A DNA stretch of 64,000 nt from Umezawaea sp042738955. GTDB lineage: Bacteria > Actinomycetota > Actinomycetes > Mycobacteriales > Pseudonocardiaceae. A program made the position numbers and the translations under genes. Shown piece by piece: positions 1 to 9,020 of this stretch (position 1 is its first letter; each line of letters begins with the position of its first letter). Below the pieces are notes generated by a model. The model searched no databases, was not told where the DNA came from, and was given only the letters and a program-made list of their open reading frames with translations. The stretch lies in NCBI RefSeq assembly GCF_042738955.1, contig NZ_JBHYHC010000010.1, positions 1 to 64,000 of the forward strand, in the 5' to 3' direction.

Positions 1-99
1 GCCCACGGGCGTGTCAGGGGGTGAAACGCGCTGGCAGTGGCTTGATCAACACCGGGTCACCGAAAACTGTCGTACCCCTGCCGTAACGTAAAAATCAGG

Positions 100-120
100 G
101 GTCCCCCTGGCCGGGGGACC
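100..120. terminator. Hairpin upstream of the HIT gene 3' end
   Basis: Perfect 8-bp stem (GGTCCCCC / GGGGGACC, 5-nt loop) followed by a short T run. It lies in the 231-bp stretch before the first gene, in which no coding sequence is supported. It may terminate the leftward HIT transcript or a gene left of the window. The same stretch holds several copies of a GGGCGTGTG-like word. Confidence 0.45.
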
Positions 121-231
121 TTTCGCGGGCGTGTGGTCGCCCCGGTCGGAGGCGTGTGACCTCCTTGGCCAGGAGACCGCCTACGGGCGTGTGCCGGTCC
201 GCCTGACGGCGGAGTACCTGCCACCGGCCGG

Positions 232-687
232 TCAGAGGGCCTTGCGGAGCACCTCGGCGCGGGCGATCTGCTCTTCCTTTGTGGGCAGGTGGATGTCGTC
301 GGAGCGGCCGTAGAGGTCGTCGTTGTGCCAGCGCGGGAAGACGTGAATGTGGAGGTGCCAGACGTCCTGGTCGCCCGCCGGTTCGTTGTGCTGGCGGATC
401 GAGGTGCCGTCGCAGCCGTCCGCGGTGCTGAGCAGGACGGCCATGCGGCGGACCGTGCGCAGGAGCGGGGCGGCGAGGTCGTCTGGCAGGTCGTAGAGGT
501 TCTCCACGTGGGTCGTCGGCACGACCAGGAGGTGGCCGGGGCTGGCGGACCACCACTTGCCGCAGACCAGGGCGGTGGTGTGGTCGTCGCGGTAGACGAC
601 CGCCTCGGCCGGGGTCATCGGGGTGTCCTTGCCCGCCACCAGGCGGCACATCGGGCAGTCGTAGGCGGAGGGCTCGTGGTTACGCAC
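232..687 (-). CDS. HIT family protein (histidine triad nucleotide hydrolase)
   Basis: Predicted 151-aa cytosolic HIT-superfamily protein. The histidine triad HLHIHVFPR lies near residue 112, and an N-terminal CPMC pair near residue 11 is typical of actinobacterial HIT proteins that bind zinc. Family members hydrolyse or transfer nucleotides from AMP-linked substrates; the substrate here is unknown. GTG at 687 is chosen because it gives the usual family length; the frame stays open far upstream but that part looks like antisense of the next genes. It is divergent from the NUDIX gene, with only 27 bp between the chosen starts, so one or both transcripts may be leaderless. Confidence 0.85.
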   Translation of the reverse strand: MRNHEPSAYDCPMCRLVAGKDTPMTPAEAVVYRDDHTTALVCGKWWSASPGHLLVVPTTHVENLYDLPDDLAAPLLRTVRRMAVLLSTADGCDGTSIRQHNEPAGDQDVWHLHIHVFPRWHNDDLYGRSDDIHLPTKEEQIARAEVLRKAL

Positions 688-714
688 CGCAAGAGCATCC
701 AGGACACTGCGGCG

Positions 715-1161
715 ATGTCCGACTGGCTCATCGTGATCGACGTCCACGTGCTGCTCGTCCGCGACGGCGAGGTGCTGCTGTCGAAGCGGCGCGGCGCGTT
801 CGGGGACGGGATGTGGCACCTGCCCGCCGGGAAGCTGGAGGCGGGCGAGTCCGTGCTGGAGGCGGTGGCGCGCGAGGCCGACGAGGAGGTCGGCGTGCGG
901 ATCGACGTCGACGACCTGCGGCTCGTGCACACGGCGCACGTCCAGGGGGACGGGGTGGCGTCGCGGATGGGGTTGTTCTTCGAGGCGCGCGCGTGGAGCG
1001 GCGAGCCCGTCAACCGGGAGCCGGAGAAGTGCTACGAGATCGGCTGGTTCCGGTGGGAGGCCCTGCCGGAATCCATGATCCCCTATCCGCTTGCGGGAAT
1101 TCACGGCTATTTGGCGGGCGTGCCGTTCGGCGTTCTCGGGTGGAACGGCGTCGTGAGCTGA
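715..1161 (+). CDS. NUDIX hydrolase
   Basis: 148-aa protein with a full Nudix box (G-x5-E-x7-RE-x2-EE-x-G) in GKLEAGESVLEAVAREADEE, near residues 42-61. Nudix enzymes cleave nucleoside diphosphates linked to another moiety; specificity cannot be read from sequence. ATG at 715 is used, but an in-frame GTG at 676 would overlap the divergent HIT start. Two nucleotide-cleaving enzymes back to back suggest a house-cleaning or nucleotide-pool role (inference). Confidence 0.88.
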   Translation: MSDWLIVIDVHVLLVRDGEVLLSKRRGAFGDGMWHLPAGKLEAGESVLEAVAREADEEVGVRIDVDDLRLVHTAHVQGDGVASRMGLFFEARAWSGEPVNREPEKCYEIGWFRWEALPESMIPYPLAGIHGYLAGVPFGVLGWNGVVS

Positions 1162-1297
1162 TCGCAATGCAACAGGGGTAACGGCCGTGCGGGCCACAAC
1201 GATTGGTCTACCAGGCGGGGTAATCCGCCCCAGCAAGCGGTGGCCTCGGGGGATGGCCGTTCGACCGCCCGGCCGCACTTCGGGGGAAGGCTCGCTC

Positions 1298-2896
1298 TTG
1301 TCGACACGCACCATGATCGGAATCGGCGCCGCGATAGCCGCGCTGGCGCTCTCGCTCGGGGGCGTTGCCGTCGCGCAGCCCGCAGGGGCCGACCTCGAGG
1401 TGACCGGGGCGTTCGACAAGGCGTCGTACGACTCCGGCGAGACCGTCACGGCCACCATGACGGTCAAGAACGTCGGGTCGGCCGCCGCGGACAAGGTCCG
1501 GGTCGGCACGAGCGGCGGCACGTCGGGCTTCCGGCCGGAGATCAGCTCGTGGGCCGGGATGGAGCAGACGTCGACCGGCGTCCGCATCGAGGCGGGCGCG
1601 AGCAAGGTCGTGCACCTCAGCGGCAAGGTCACGCAGGTCGTGGACGGCCAGATCGTGCTCCAGGTCCAGGTGGTGACCGGGTCGGCCGAGGCCAACAAGA
1701 CCAACAACTCGTTCACCTCGAAGGCCGCCGTCACGTTCGGCGCCGGCTCGGCCGGGTTCACCGTCTACAGCGACGCGAACAGCAACAACAAGGTCGACGC
1801 GAGCGAGGGCGTCGCCGGGGTGAAGGTGCACCTCATCGGCCCGGCGGGCGGCGCGAAGGAGTACGACGCGACCACCGGCGCGGACGGCAAGGCCGTCTTC
1901 ACCGGGTTGGCCACGGGCTCGTACCGCGCGACCTACGTCGGCGTCGGCGCGTTCGTCGTGACGCCGGACCTGAACGTCAAGGTCGAGACCGGCAAGCAGG
2001 TCGAGGTCATCCGCAAGGCCGACCGGGGCGTCGGCGACCGGCTGGAGGCGAAGCTGGAGTTCGACAAGGACTCCTACGCCGCCGGCGAGTCCCTCGGCGT
2101 GAAGGTGACGCTGAAGAGCAAGGGCGACGCGATCCCCACCGTGCACGCGTTCTGCACCGGGCCGGGCGAGTCGTACGAGCTGTACAACACCGACGAGAGC
2201 TGGGGCGACCTGCGCTACGAGGGCAAGGGCGTGTCGCTCGCGGCCGGGGAGACCAAGGTCGTCGACGTGAAGGCCGCGATCCCGCAGGGCGCGTCCGCGT
2301 ACGGCTTCGTGTCCGCCACCTGCTTCTTCGGCCCGGACACCGACGGCGGCGAGGGCTACCCGCAGGCCGTGGACACCGCGAAGGTCCCCGGCGACCCGGC
2401 CGACGCGTCCGGCCGCCTCACGCAGACCGGCGACCAGCCGCTCGCGGCCACCAAGATCGTCCTCGTCGACACCGGCACCACGCACCCCGTCGCCAGCGCG
2501 ACGACCGACGCCGACGGCAAGTTCGAGTTCAAGGGCGTGCCCGCCGGTCGCTACGACCCGGTCGTGGTCGGCCCGTGGCAGCTCGTTCCGGGCAAGGACA
2601 CCCTGTTCAGCCTGGTGAAGGACGTGCCGCACGTGCACGACCTGTCCGTCGTCGCGGGCCCCGAGGTCGCCGACCCCGAGACGGTCGTGCCCAGCTCGTC
2701 GGCCACGCCGACGCCCACCAGCTCCGACGCTCCCGCCCCGCAGGGGTCCGACGGCGCGGGCGACGACTCGTCCGGCCTCGCCTCGACGGGCGCCAGCATC
2801 ATCGGACTTTCGGCGCTCGGAGCCCTTGTGCTCATCGGCGGAGCCGCTACGGTGATCGTCGTTCGTCGACGTCGGGCCAAGCCCGAAACCGAGTAG
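1298..2896 (+). CDS. LAXTG-anchored cell-surface protein with Ig-like (CARDB/SdrD-B-like) domains
   Basis: 532-aa secreted protein. A signal peptide ends near residue 27. Then come a CARDB/DUF11-like beta domain (DLEVTGAFDKASYDSGETV), an SdrD-B-like segment with EF-type Asp/Asn residues (DANSNNKVDASEG), a second CARDB-like domain with two Cys, and a carboxypeptidase-regulatory-like domain. A Ser/Thr/Pro linker precedes the sorting signal LASTG (residues 494-498), a hydrophobic helix and RRRR. LAXTG is the known motif of actinobacterial class E sortases, so it is probably linked to peptidoglycan. TTG 1298 is chosen because its spacing from a GGGGGA ribosome site matches the next two paralogues; ATG 1313 is the alternative. 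First of three tandem paralogues; ligand unknown. Confidence 0.85.
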   Translation: MSTRTMIGIGAAIAALALSLGGVAVAQPAGADLEVTGAFDKASYDSGETVTATMTVKNVGSAAADKVRVGTSGGTSGFRPEISSWAGMEQTSTGVRIEAGASKVVHLSGKVTQVVDGQIVLQVQVVTGSAEANKTNNSFTSKAAVTFGAGSAGFTVYSDANSNNKVDASEGVAGVKVHLIGPAGGAKEYDATTGADGKAVFTGLATGSYRATYVGVGAFVVTPDLNVKVETGKQVEVIRKADRGVGDRLEAKLEFDKDSYAAGESLGVKVTLKSKGDAIPTVHAFCTGPGESYELYNTDESWGDLRYEGKGVSLAAGETKVVDVKAAIPQGASAYGFVSATCFFGPDTDGGEGYPQAVDTAKVPGDPADASGRLTQTGDQPLAATKIVLVDTGTTHPVASATTDADGKFEFKGVPAGRYDPVVVGPWQLVPGKDTLFSLVKDVPHVHDLSVVAGPEVADPETVVPSSSATPTPTSSDAPAPQGSDGAGDDSSGLASTGASIIGLSALGALVLIGGAATVIVVRRRRAKPETE

Positions 2897-2936
2897 TCCG
2901 AACGAACCAACGCACGTTCCCGTGGGGGGATCCACT

Positions 2937-5099
2937 GTGTCCGCAAGATCAACGATCGCCGCCGGACTGGCGCTGCTCCTGGTGGGCGCCTTCACCGGCG
3001 TCGCCTCGGCCGTGCCCGCCAAGGAGCCCGACCTGAAGGTGACCGTCGCCTACGAGAAGGCGGAGTACCCGCCGGGCGCGGACCTCGCCGCGACGGTGAC
3101 GGTCGAGAACGTCGGCACGGTCGCCGCGGAGGGCGTGAAGGTCACCTTCTCCGGCAACTACGTCCCGTCGGACAAGACGACCGCGGCGTTCGCGGACCTG
3201 AAGCGGATCGAGCCCGAGGGCAAGGTCTCCGCCGTCGTCGTCGGCAAGCCCGCCAACGGCAACGAGGTCGTCGGGACGCTCGTCGTCCAGGCCGTCGCCG
3301 ACGGCGTCGTGGACCCGACCCCGGACGACAACAGGGCCACCGCGACCACGAAGATCGTCAACCCCGTGGGCGCGGTCACCGGCACCGTCTACGTCGACGC
3401 CGACCACAACGGCAAGCGCGGCGAGTCCGAGGGCAAGGCGGGCATCGAGGTCCGCGGCGTCGGCGCGCTCACCGCCGTGACGGACGGCAAGGGCCAGTTC
3501 TCCTTCCGCAACGTGCCCTCGGGCAAGTACCGGCTGGCGTTCGGCGGCACCGACGGCTTCCTGGTGAAGCCCGGCAGCAGCGAGTTCACCGTCAAGTCGG
3601 GCGAGGTGACGGACCTCGACCTCGCGGCCGTGCGACCGGTGACCGAGTCGTTGACCGCGAAGGTCGAGTTCGACAAGGCGAGCTACGCCAAGGCCGACCA
3701 GGTCGGCGTCACCGTGACGCTGGCGAACAAGGGCGCGGACCCGTTGCCCGGCGTCGTCGCCGTCTGCCGGTCCGACGCGGGCCACCTGATCCCCGGCACC
3801 GGCCCCGGCTGGGCCGCGCTCGCCCCCGGCGGGACCGGCGTCGCCGTCGCCGCGGGCGAGACGAAGACCGTCAAGGTCACCGACGTCGTGCCGGACGGCG
3901 CGTACAACAACGGCGGGGTCGCCGTGGCGTGCGAGTTCGGCAACGACGGCACGAACGTCACCGGCTACGCGAAGGCGGACGGCAGCGCCAAGGTCGTGGG
4001 CGCGGTCGGCGACCTGAAGGGCGACCTGAAGAACGACGGCAAGGCCGTGGCGAGTGCGACCCTCGTGGCGCTGGACACCACGACCCGCGCCGTCCTCGGC
4101 CGCGCGACCACCGACAGCGCTGGCGCGTGGAGCCTGACGGGCCTGCCCGCCGGGACCGTGAACGTGGTCGTGCTCGGCCCGTGGAAGGACGCCCAGACCG
4201 GCGGCATCGACCACCTCGTCCACGTCACCGGCGGGGCCGAGACCGCCGCGAGCCTCACGGTCGTCGCCGGTGCCGAGGTCCCGGACCCGAACACCGCGCC
4301 CAAGCTGCGCGCGTCCGTCGAGTTCACCGCGGACAGCTTCGAGTCGGACGCCTCTCTCAAGGTCACCCTGACCAACCAGAGCGGCGCGCCGCTGACCGTC
4401 ATCGCGCGGTGCATCGGCGACCTGCCGAACGACACGGACGCGTGGGGCGCGCTGAAGGTCGACGGCCCCGGCGTCGACCTCGCGGTCGACGAGACGAAGA
4501 CCGTGGACGTCACCGCGACCATCCCGCAGACCGCGAAGGACCGCGGCTACGTCACGGTCGAGTGCGCCCTCGGCCCGAAGATCGGCACGTCGTTCCTCAC
4601 CGCGACCGACACCGCCAAGGTCACCGGCGTCGTGGCGGGCGCGTCGGGCTCGCTCCTCAAGCCCGACGGCACCACCGTGGCCGACACGAAGATCGTCCTC
4701 GTCGACCCGGACACCGCGGACCCGATCGCCCGCGCCACCACGGACGCGGACGGCAAGTTCACCTTCACCGACGTCCCGACGGGCCGCTACCGCCCGGTCG
4801 TCGTCGGCCCGTGGAAGGTCGTCGACGAGGACCTCTACGAGATCGTCCACGGCACCGACACCAAGCGCGACATCCACGTGGAACCGGGCCCGGACGTCAC
4901 CGACCCCGACACCACGACCCCGCCCGAGACCACCACCGAACCGCCCGCCGAGGGCGGCGGCGACGAAACCCCACCAGCGGACGACCTGGCCTACACCGGC
5001 GCCAGCGTCATCGGCATCACGCTGCTGGGCGTCCTCGTCCTCGCACTCGGCGCGGGCGCGATCCTGCTGGGCCGCCGCCGCAAGGGGAAGGCCGACTAG
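2937..5099 (+). CDS. LAXTG-anchored cell-surface protein, longer paralogue with duplicated Ig-like modules
   Basis: 720-aa paralogue of the gene upstream (40-bp gap, same strand). Order: signal peptide (cleaved near VASA), CARDB-like domain, SdrD-B-like segment (VDADHNGKRGESEG), then two successive CARDB + carboxypeptidase-regulatory-like pairs where the neighbour has one, then a Thr/Pro/Glu linker and the sorting signal LAYTG (residues 684-688) with a hydrophobic helix and RRRKGK tail. Each repeated domain has two conserved Cys that could pair. GTG 2937 sits behind a GGGGGGA site. A long perfect hairpin follows the stop. The extra module looks like internal duplication. Confidence 0.85.
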   Translation: MSARSTIAAGLALLLVGAFTGVASAVPAKEPDLKVTVAYEKAEYPPGADLAATVTVENVGTVAAEGVKVTFSGNYVPSDKTTAAFADLKRIEPEGKVSAVVVGKPANGNEVVGTLVVQAVADGVVDPTPDDNRATATTKIVNPVGAVTGTVYVDADHNGKRGESEGKAGIEVRGVGALTAVTDGKGQFSFRNVPSGKYRLAFGGTDGFLVKPGSSEFTVKSGEVTDLDLAAVRPVTESLTAKVEFDKASYAKADQVGVTVTLANKGADPLPGVVAVCRSDAGHLIPGTGPGWAALAPGGTGVAVAAGETKTVKVTDVVPDGAYNNGGVAVACEFGNDGTNVTGYAKADGSAKVVGAVGDLKGDLKNDGKAVASATLVALDTTTRAVLGRATTDSAGAWSLTGLPAGTVNVVVLGPWKDAQTGGIDHLVHVTGGAETAASLTVVAGAEVPDPNTAPKLRASVEFTADSFESDASLKVTLTNQSGAPLTVIARCIGDLPNDTDAWGALKVDGPGVDLAVDETKTVDVTATIPQTAKDRGYVTVECALGPKIGTSFLTATDTAKVTGVVAGASGSLLKPDGTTVADTKIVLVDPDTADPIARATTDADGKFTFTDVPTGRYRPVVVGPWKVVDEDLYEIVHGTDTKRDIHVEPGPDVTDPDTTTPPETTTEPPAEGGGDETPPADDLAYTGASVIGITLLGVLVLALGAGAILLGRRRKGKAD

Positions 5100-5109
5100 T
5101 TTTCCGGTT

Positions 5110-5149
5110 GTCCGCAGGGGTGGCACCACACGGTGCCACCCCTGCGGAC
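5110..5149. terminator. 18-bp perfect hairpin between surface genes 2 and 3
   Basis: Perfect 18-bp stem (5110-5127 with 5132-5149) and an ACAC loop, beginning 11 bp after a stop codon. It has no clear T tract. It ends 26 bp before the TTG start of the third paralogue, so it could end the two-gene transcript or attenuate read-through into the third gene. Confidence 0.75.
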
Positions 5150-5175
5150 TGTGTTCGACAAATGGGGGGAACCAC

Positions 5176-6573
5176 TTGCATTCCACTGTGCTGACCAGAA
5201 TCGCCGCGGTCACGACCGCGACGGCCCTGGTCATGGGGGGCTTTTTCACCGGCACCGCGTCGGCCGGGTTTCCGGCGGCCGATCTCGAACCCGTCGTCAC
5301 CTTCGACAAGGCCGACTACGACACCGCCGACACGGTGTCCGTGACCTTCACCGTCAAGAACGTCGGCAAGAAGCCCGCGGACCGAGTGCGGATCAGCAAG
5401 GACGGCGGGGGTTCCGGCTTCTTCCCCCGGTCCTACGGGGAGCTGGGGATCGGCGGGCCAGGGGTTCGGATCGAGGCGGGAGCCGAGTACGTCGCGCACT
5501 TCTCGGCACCGGTGAACAGGCCGTTGACCGCTGATCGCCTGGTGTTCAAGGGCGCGGTCGAGACGTCCTCGCTGGAACCCCAACTCGCGAACAACGCCTT
5601 CGAGGCCACCGCGGGCGTCACGTTCGGCAAGGGCGGCGCGAAGGTCCTCGTCTACGGCGACACCAACCGCAGCGACGGGTTCGACGACGGCGAGGGCGTC
5701 GCGGGCGTCGGTGTCCACCTGTTCGGCCCGAACAACATCGCGGGCGGGCGCGACTACGAGGCGACCACCGGACCGGGTGGCGAGGCGCGCTTCACCGACA
5801 TCCCCACCGGGGTCTACCGCGCGTACTACACCAGTGACACCGGATGGCTGGTGCCGTCGGAGGACGCCTTCACCGTCGTCCTGAACACGGACGTCGACCT
5901 CGTCCGCAAGGCGGCCCGGCCGCTGTCGGACACCCTGAAGGCCACCGTCGCGTTCGACCGGGACGTCTACGCCGCCGGTGACACCGTCGGCATCACGGTG
6001 ACGTTGACGAACACCGGCGACGCGCTTCCCGTCGTCTACGCGGAGTGCAGCGGGATGGGCAGCCAGTCCGAGCTGTACAACACGACCGACGGCTGGGGGC
6101 CGCTGAAGGACGGTGGATCCGGCGTTTCCCTCAACGCGGGCGAGACCAAGGTCGTCCAGGTGACCGCACCGCTGCCCGCAGGGGCCGCGGCGGTCGGGTT
6201 CGTCACCGTCGGGTGCGCCTTCGGGCCCGGCAGGAGCATGGGCAACGGCGTTCCCCGCTCCGGTGACCGGGCCGAGGTGCCGGGCGCGGTCGTGGACGCG
6301 AGTGGGCGGGTGCTGCTGGACCACGGGTTCTCCACGCCCGGCACTCCAGTCGCGGGCGTCCAACTCACCCTGCGCGCCCGCGACACGGGGGAAGCGGTCG
6401 CGAGCACGGTGAGCGACGAAACCGGTCGGTTCGCCTTCACCGAGGTGCCGGTCGGCTACTACAAGCCCGAGGTCGCCGGGCCGTGGCAGCTCGCCCCGAA
6501 CAGGTGGATGGAGTTCCGCTTGGTGGTGGGCGACATGAACGTGCCCGCTGTGTACGTCCTGCCCGCCGCCTGA
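5176..6573 (+). CDS. Secreted Ig-like protein, third paralogue without sorting signal
   Basis: 465-aa protein with the same start layout as its two upstream paralogues: a GGGGGA site then TTG. The signal peptide ends near TASA. It has a CARDB-like domain (EPVVTFDKADYDTADTVS), an SdrD-B-like segment, a second CARDB-like domain with the paired Cys (AECSGMG...VGCAFGPG) and a carboxypeptidase-regulatory-like domain. It stops right after this last domain and lacks the Thr/Pro linker, LAXTG motif, hydrophobic helix and basic tail, so it is probably released or non-covalently attached. Either a dedicated soluble partner or a paralogue that lost its anchor. Confidence 0.8.
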   Translation: MHSTVLTRIAAVTTATALVMGGFFTGTASAGFPAADLEPVVTFDKADYDTADTVSVTFTVKNVGKKPADRVRISKDGGGSGFFPRSYGELGIGGPGVRIEAGAEYVAHFSAPVNRPLTADRLVFKGAVETSSLEPQLANNAFEATAGVTFGKGGAKVLVYGDTNRSDGFDDGEGVAGVGVHLFGPNNIAGGRDYEATTGPGGEARFTDIPTGVYRAYYTSDTGWLVPSEDAFTVVLNTDVDLVRKAARPLSDTLKATVAFDRDVYAAGDTVGITVTLTNTGDALPVVYAECSGMGSQSELYNTTDGWGPLKDGGSGVSLNAGETKVVQVTAPLPAGAAAVGFVTVGCAFGPGRSMGNGVPRSGDRAEVPGAVVDASGRVLLDHGFSTPGTPVAGVQLTLRARDTGEAVASTVSDETGRFAFTEVPVGYYKPEVAGPWQLAPNRWMEFRLVVGDMNVPAVYVLPAA

Positions 6574-6637
6574 CGGCGGTCGATCGACTGACAGGGGTGG
6601 TGTCGCGGTGCGGCGCCGCCCCTGTCATGTTGGGGGG

Positions 6638-6982
6638 ATGACGGCTCGTTTCAAGGACCTCTGCCTGGACGCCGGTGATCACCACCTCATCGCCGACTGG
6701 TGGTGTGCCGCGATGGGGTACGAGCGGCGGGAGGTCGCCGAGGACTGGCCCGTCGACTGGCCCGTGCCGATCCAGGACCCCGAAGGCCGCGGCCCTCTCA
6801 TCTGGGTGAACCCGGTGCCCGAGTTCAAGGCCGGGAAGAACCGGATGCACATCGACGTGCAGGGTGACGTGGACGAGCTGGTCGCACTGGGGGCGAAGGT
6901 CGTGCGGGTCGAGGACGACGAGATCGAGTGGACGGTCATGGCCGATCCCGAGGGCAACGAGTTCTGCGTGTCGGCTCCCTGA
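6638..6982 (+). CDS. VOC family (glyoxalase-like) protein
   Basis: 114-aa single-domain protein. The pattern LCLDAGDHHLIADWWCAAMGYE at the start and NRMHIDVQGDVDELVALGAKVV...VMADPEGNEFCV near the end is typical of actinobacterial glyoxalase/bleomycin-resistance (VOC) fold proteins. ATG 6638 follows a GGGGGG ribosome site. Members bind a metal and act on varied small molecules or simply bind drugs; the function here cannot be assigned. Confidence 0.8.
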   Translation: MTARFKDLCLDAGDHHLIADWWCAAMGYERREVAEDWPVDWPVPIQDPEGRGPLIWVNPVPEFKAGKNRMHIDVQGDVDELVALGAKVVRVEDDEIEWTVMADPEGNEFCVSAP

Positions 6983-7069
6983 TGGACTGTCGCACGTGCC
7001 ACACATCCGACGTCTCGGCGTGGCCGAGGGGCATAGTGCTGCTGTGACCGGACGACCGTGGGGGATGGC

Positions 7070-7825
7070 GTGAACGCGCTGGAGATGCTCGCCGTGGTGG
7101 TCGCGGGCGTGCTCGCCGGGGGGATCAACACCGTGGTCGGGTCGGGCACGCTGATCACGTTCCCGGTGCTGCTCGCGGTCGGGTACCCGCCGGTGGTGGC
7201 GAACGTGTCGAACAGCCTCGGCCTGGTGCCGGGGTCGTTGAGCGGCGCGTTCGGCTACCGCGAGGAGCTCAAGGGGCAGGGCGCGCGGATCAAGCGGCTG
7301 CTGCCCGCGTCGATCCTCGGCGCGATCGTCGGCGCGATCCTGCTCGTCACGCTGCCGGAGAAGGCGTTCTCGGCGATCGTGCCGGTGCTGATCGTCATCG
7401 CGCTTGTGCTCGTGGTGCTCCAGCCGTGGCTCAACCGGAAGCTGGCCGAGCGGACCGCCGAACGGCCCGCGGACGGCGGGCTGCTGCTGTGGTTCGGCGT
7501 GTTCGCAGGCGGGATCTACGGCGGCTACTTCGGTGCGGCGCAAGGCGTTCTGGTGATGGGAATGATGGGCGTGCTGATCACCGAGCACCTCCAGCGGTTG
7601 AACGCGCTGAAGAACGTGCTGACCGCGTTCGTGAACCTGGTCGCGGGCATCCTGTTCATCTTCATCGCCCACGTGGCGTGGCTGCCGGTGCTGCTGCTCG
7701 CGCTCGGCTCGGTCGTGGGCGGTCAGATCGGCGCGAAGGTCGGCCGCAAGCTGCCGCCGACCGCCCTCCGCGCCGTCATCGTCGTCGTGGGCCTCGCCGC
7801 TATCGCGAAGCTCCTACTGGGCTGA
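7070..7825 (+). CDS. TauE/SafE family sulfite exporter/permease
   Basis: 251-aa membrane protein with about eight predicted helices in two half-repeats. Signature segments are AGGINTVVGSGTLITFPVLLAVGYPPVVANVSN in the first half and YGGYFGAAQGVLVMGMMG in the second, both diagnostic of TauE/SafE transporters, which move sulfite, sulfonates or related organic anions. GTG 7070 is chosen because GGGGGA lies 5 nt upstream; GTG 7058 is an alternative. The 3' end overlaps the convergent hisC gene by 12 bp. Confidence 0.85.
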   Translation: MNALEMLAVVVAGVLAGGINTVVGSGTLITFPVLLAVGYPPVVANVSNSLGLVPGSLSGAFGYREELKGQGARIKRLLPASILGAIVGAILLVTLPEKAFSAIVPVLIVIALVLVVLQPWLNRKLAERTAERPADGGLLLWFGVFAGGIYGGYFGAAQGVLVMGMMGVLITEHLQRLNALKNVLTAFVNLVAGILFIFIAHVAWLPVLLLALGSVVGGQIGAKVGRKLPPTALRAVIVVVGLAAIAKLLLG

Positions 7826-8884
7826 CCAGGAGCGCGCGGCCGCGAGGAACGCGTCGTTCTCGTCCGGCTCGCCGATCGTGATCCGCGCGCCGTCCCCGGC
7901 GAACGCGCGCACGACGACCTTGTGCGCCAGGCAGTGCTCGTTGAACTCCATCGCGCGCTCGCCCAGCGGCAGCCACACGAAGTTCGCCTGCGACTCCGGC
8001 ACCTCGAACCCGGCGTCCAGCAGCGCGCCGCGCACCCGGCCCCGCTCGGCGACGATCGCGCGGCAGCGCTCCATCAGCTCGTCCTCGGCGTCCAGCGACG
8101 CGATCGCGGCGACCTGGGCGAGCGTGTTCACGGCGAACGGCACGTACACCTTGCGGAGCGTCTCCACGACCGGCTCGGACGCCACGGCGTAGCCGACGCG
8201 CAGGCCCGCGAGCCCGTAGGCCTTGGAGAACGTCCGCAGCACGGCCACGTTGGTGCGCCCCTGAGCCCACTGCACCTTGGCGAACTCGACGCCGTCCGGC
8301 ACGTGCGGGTCGTCGACGAACTCCTTGTACGCCTCGTCGAGCACGACCAGCACGTCGCTCGGCACCTTGGCGATGAACGCCTCCAGCTCGTCGGCGCGCA
8401 CGGCGGTGCCGGTCGGGTTGTTCGGGTTGCACACGAACACCAGCCGGGTCTTCGGCGTGATCGCCGCGGCCATCTCGTCGAGGTCCAGCCCGTGCGCGCC
8501 GGTGAGCGGCACGCGCACCTGCACCGCGCCCACGACGTGGGTCAGCAGCGGGTACGCCTCGAACGACCGCCACGGGAACAGCACCTCGTCGCCGTCCGCG
8601 CAGGTGGCCTGGATGAGCTGCTGGCACAACGTCACCGAGCCGCTGCCGGTCGCGATCTGGGCCGCGGGTACCCCGAGCTTGTCCGCGAGCCGGTCGACCA
8701 GGTCCGTGCACCCGGTGTCCGGGTAGCGGTTCATCGCGGTCGCCGCCTCGGCGACGGCCCGCACGACGCTGGGCAGCGGCCCGGCCGACACCTCGTTGCT
8801 GGCGAGCTTGATCGCACCCGGCACGGTCTTGCCGGGGACGTAGGACGGCAGCGCGTCCAGGTCGGCGCGCGTTCGCACGGTCAT
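7814..8884 (-). CDS. hisC: Histidinol-phosphate/aromatic aminotransferase
   Basis: 356-aa PLP fold-type I aminotransferase. It shows the conserved N terminus IKLASNEVSAGPLPSV, NPNNPTGT, the Asp/Tyr segment VLDEAYKEF, the PLP-lysine segment RTFSKAYGLAGLRVGY and the C-terminal Arg region ARITIGEPDEND. The family catalyses transfer between glutamate and imidazole-acetol phosphate (histidine synthesis) or aromatic 2-oxo acids. It is not beside other his genes, so an aromatic aminotransferase (Pat) role is an equal possibility. Transcribed divergently from the dienelactone-hydrolase-like gene with a 136-bp promoter region. Confidence 0.88.
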   Translation of the reverse strand: MTVRTRADLDALPSYVPGKTVPGAIKLASNEVSAGPLPSVVRAVAEAATAMNRYPDTGCTDLVDRLADKLGVPAAQIATGSGSVTLCQQLIQATCADGDEVLFPWRSFEAYPLLTHVVGAVQVRVPLTGAHGLDLDEMAAAITPKTRLVFVCNPNNPTGTAVRADELEAFIAKVPSDVLVVLDEAYKEFVDDPHVPDGVEFAKVQWAQGRTNVAVLRTFSKAYGLAGLRVGYAVASEPVVETLRKVYVPFAVNTLAQVAAIASLDAEDELMERCRAIVAERGRVRGALLDAGFEVPESQANFVWLPLGERAMEFNEHCLAHKVVVRAFAGDGARITIGEPDENDAFLAAARSWSAQ

Positions 8885-9020
8885 CGGGAAGAACTCCTTC
8901 CGGCCTGCACCGCTGCGGGCCTGAGCTGGACGTTATCCCGTCAAACGCGGTCGGGGGGACATTGGTCCGTCTGGTTGGTCACGTTGACGTCTGTTCACCT
9001 GGGCGTGGAAAGGTAGACCG

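Noticed and set aside
232..1761. 509-residue protein containing the HIT domain at its end
   Set aside because: The extra N-terminal 358 residues are antisense of the NUDIX and surface protein genes; GTG 687 gives the normal HIT length.
2949..5309. 786-codon open frame on the minus strand, and a 604-codon one at 1208-3022
   Set aside because: They mirror the strongly biased codons of the plus-strand surface protein genes; composition is Arg/Asp/Gly/Val-rich antisense with no domain or signal.
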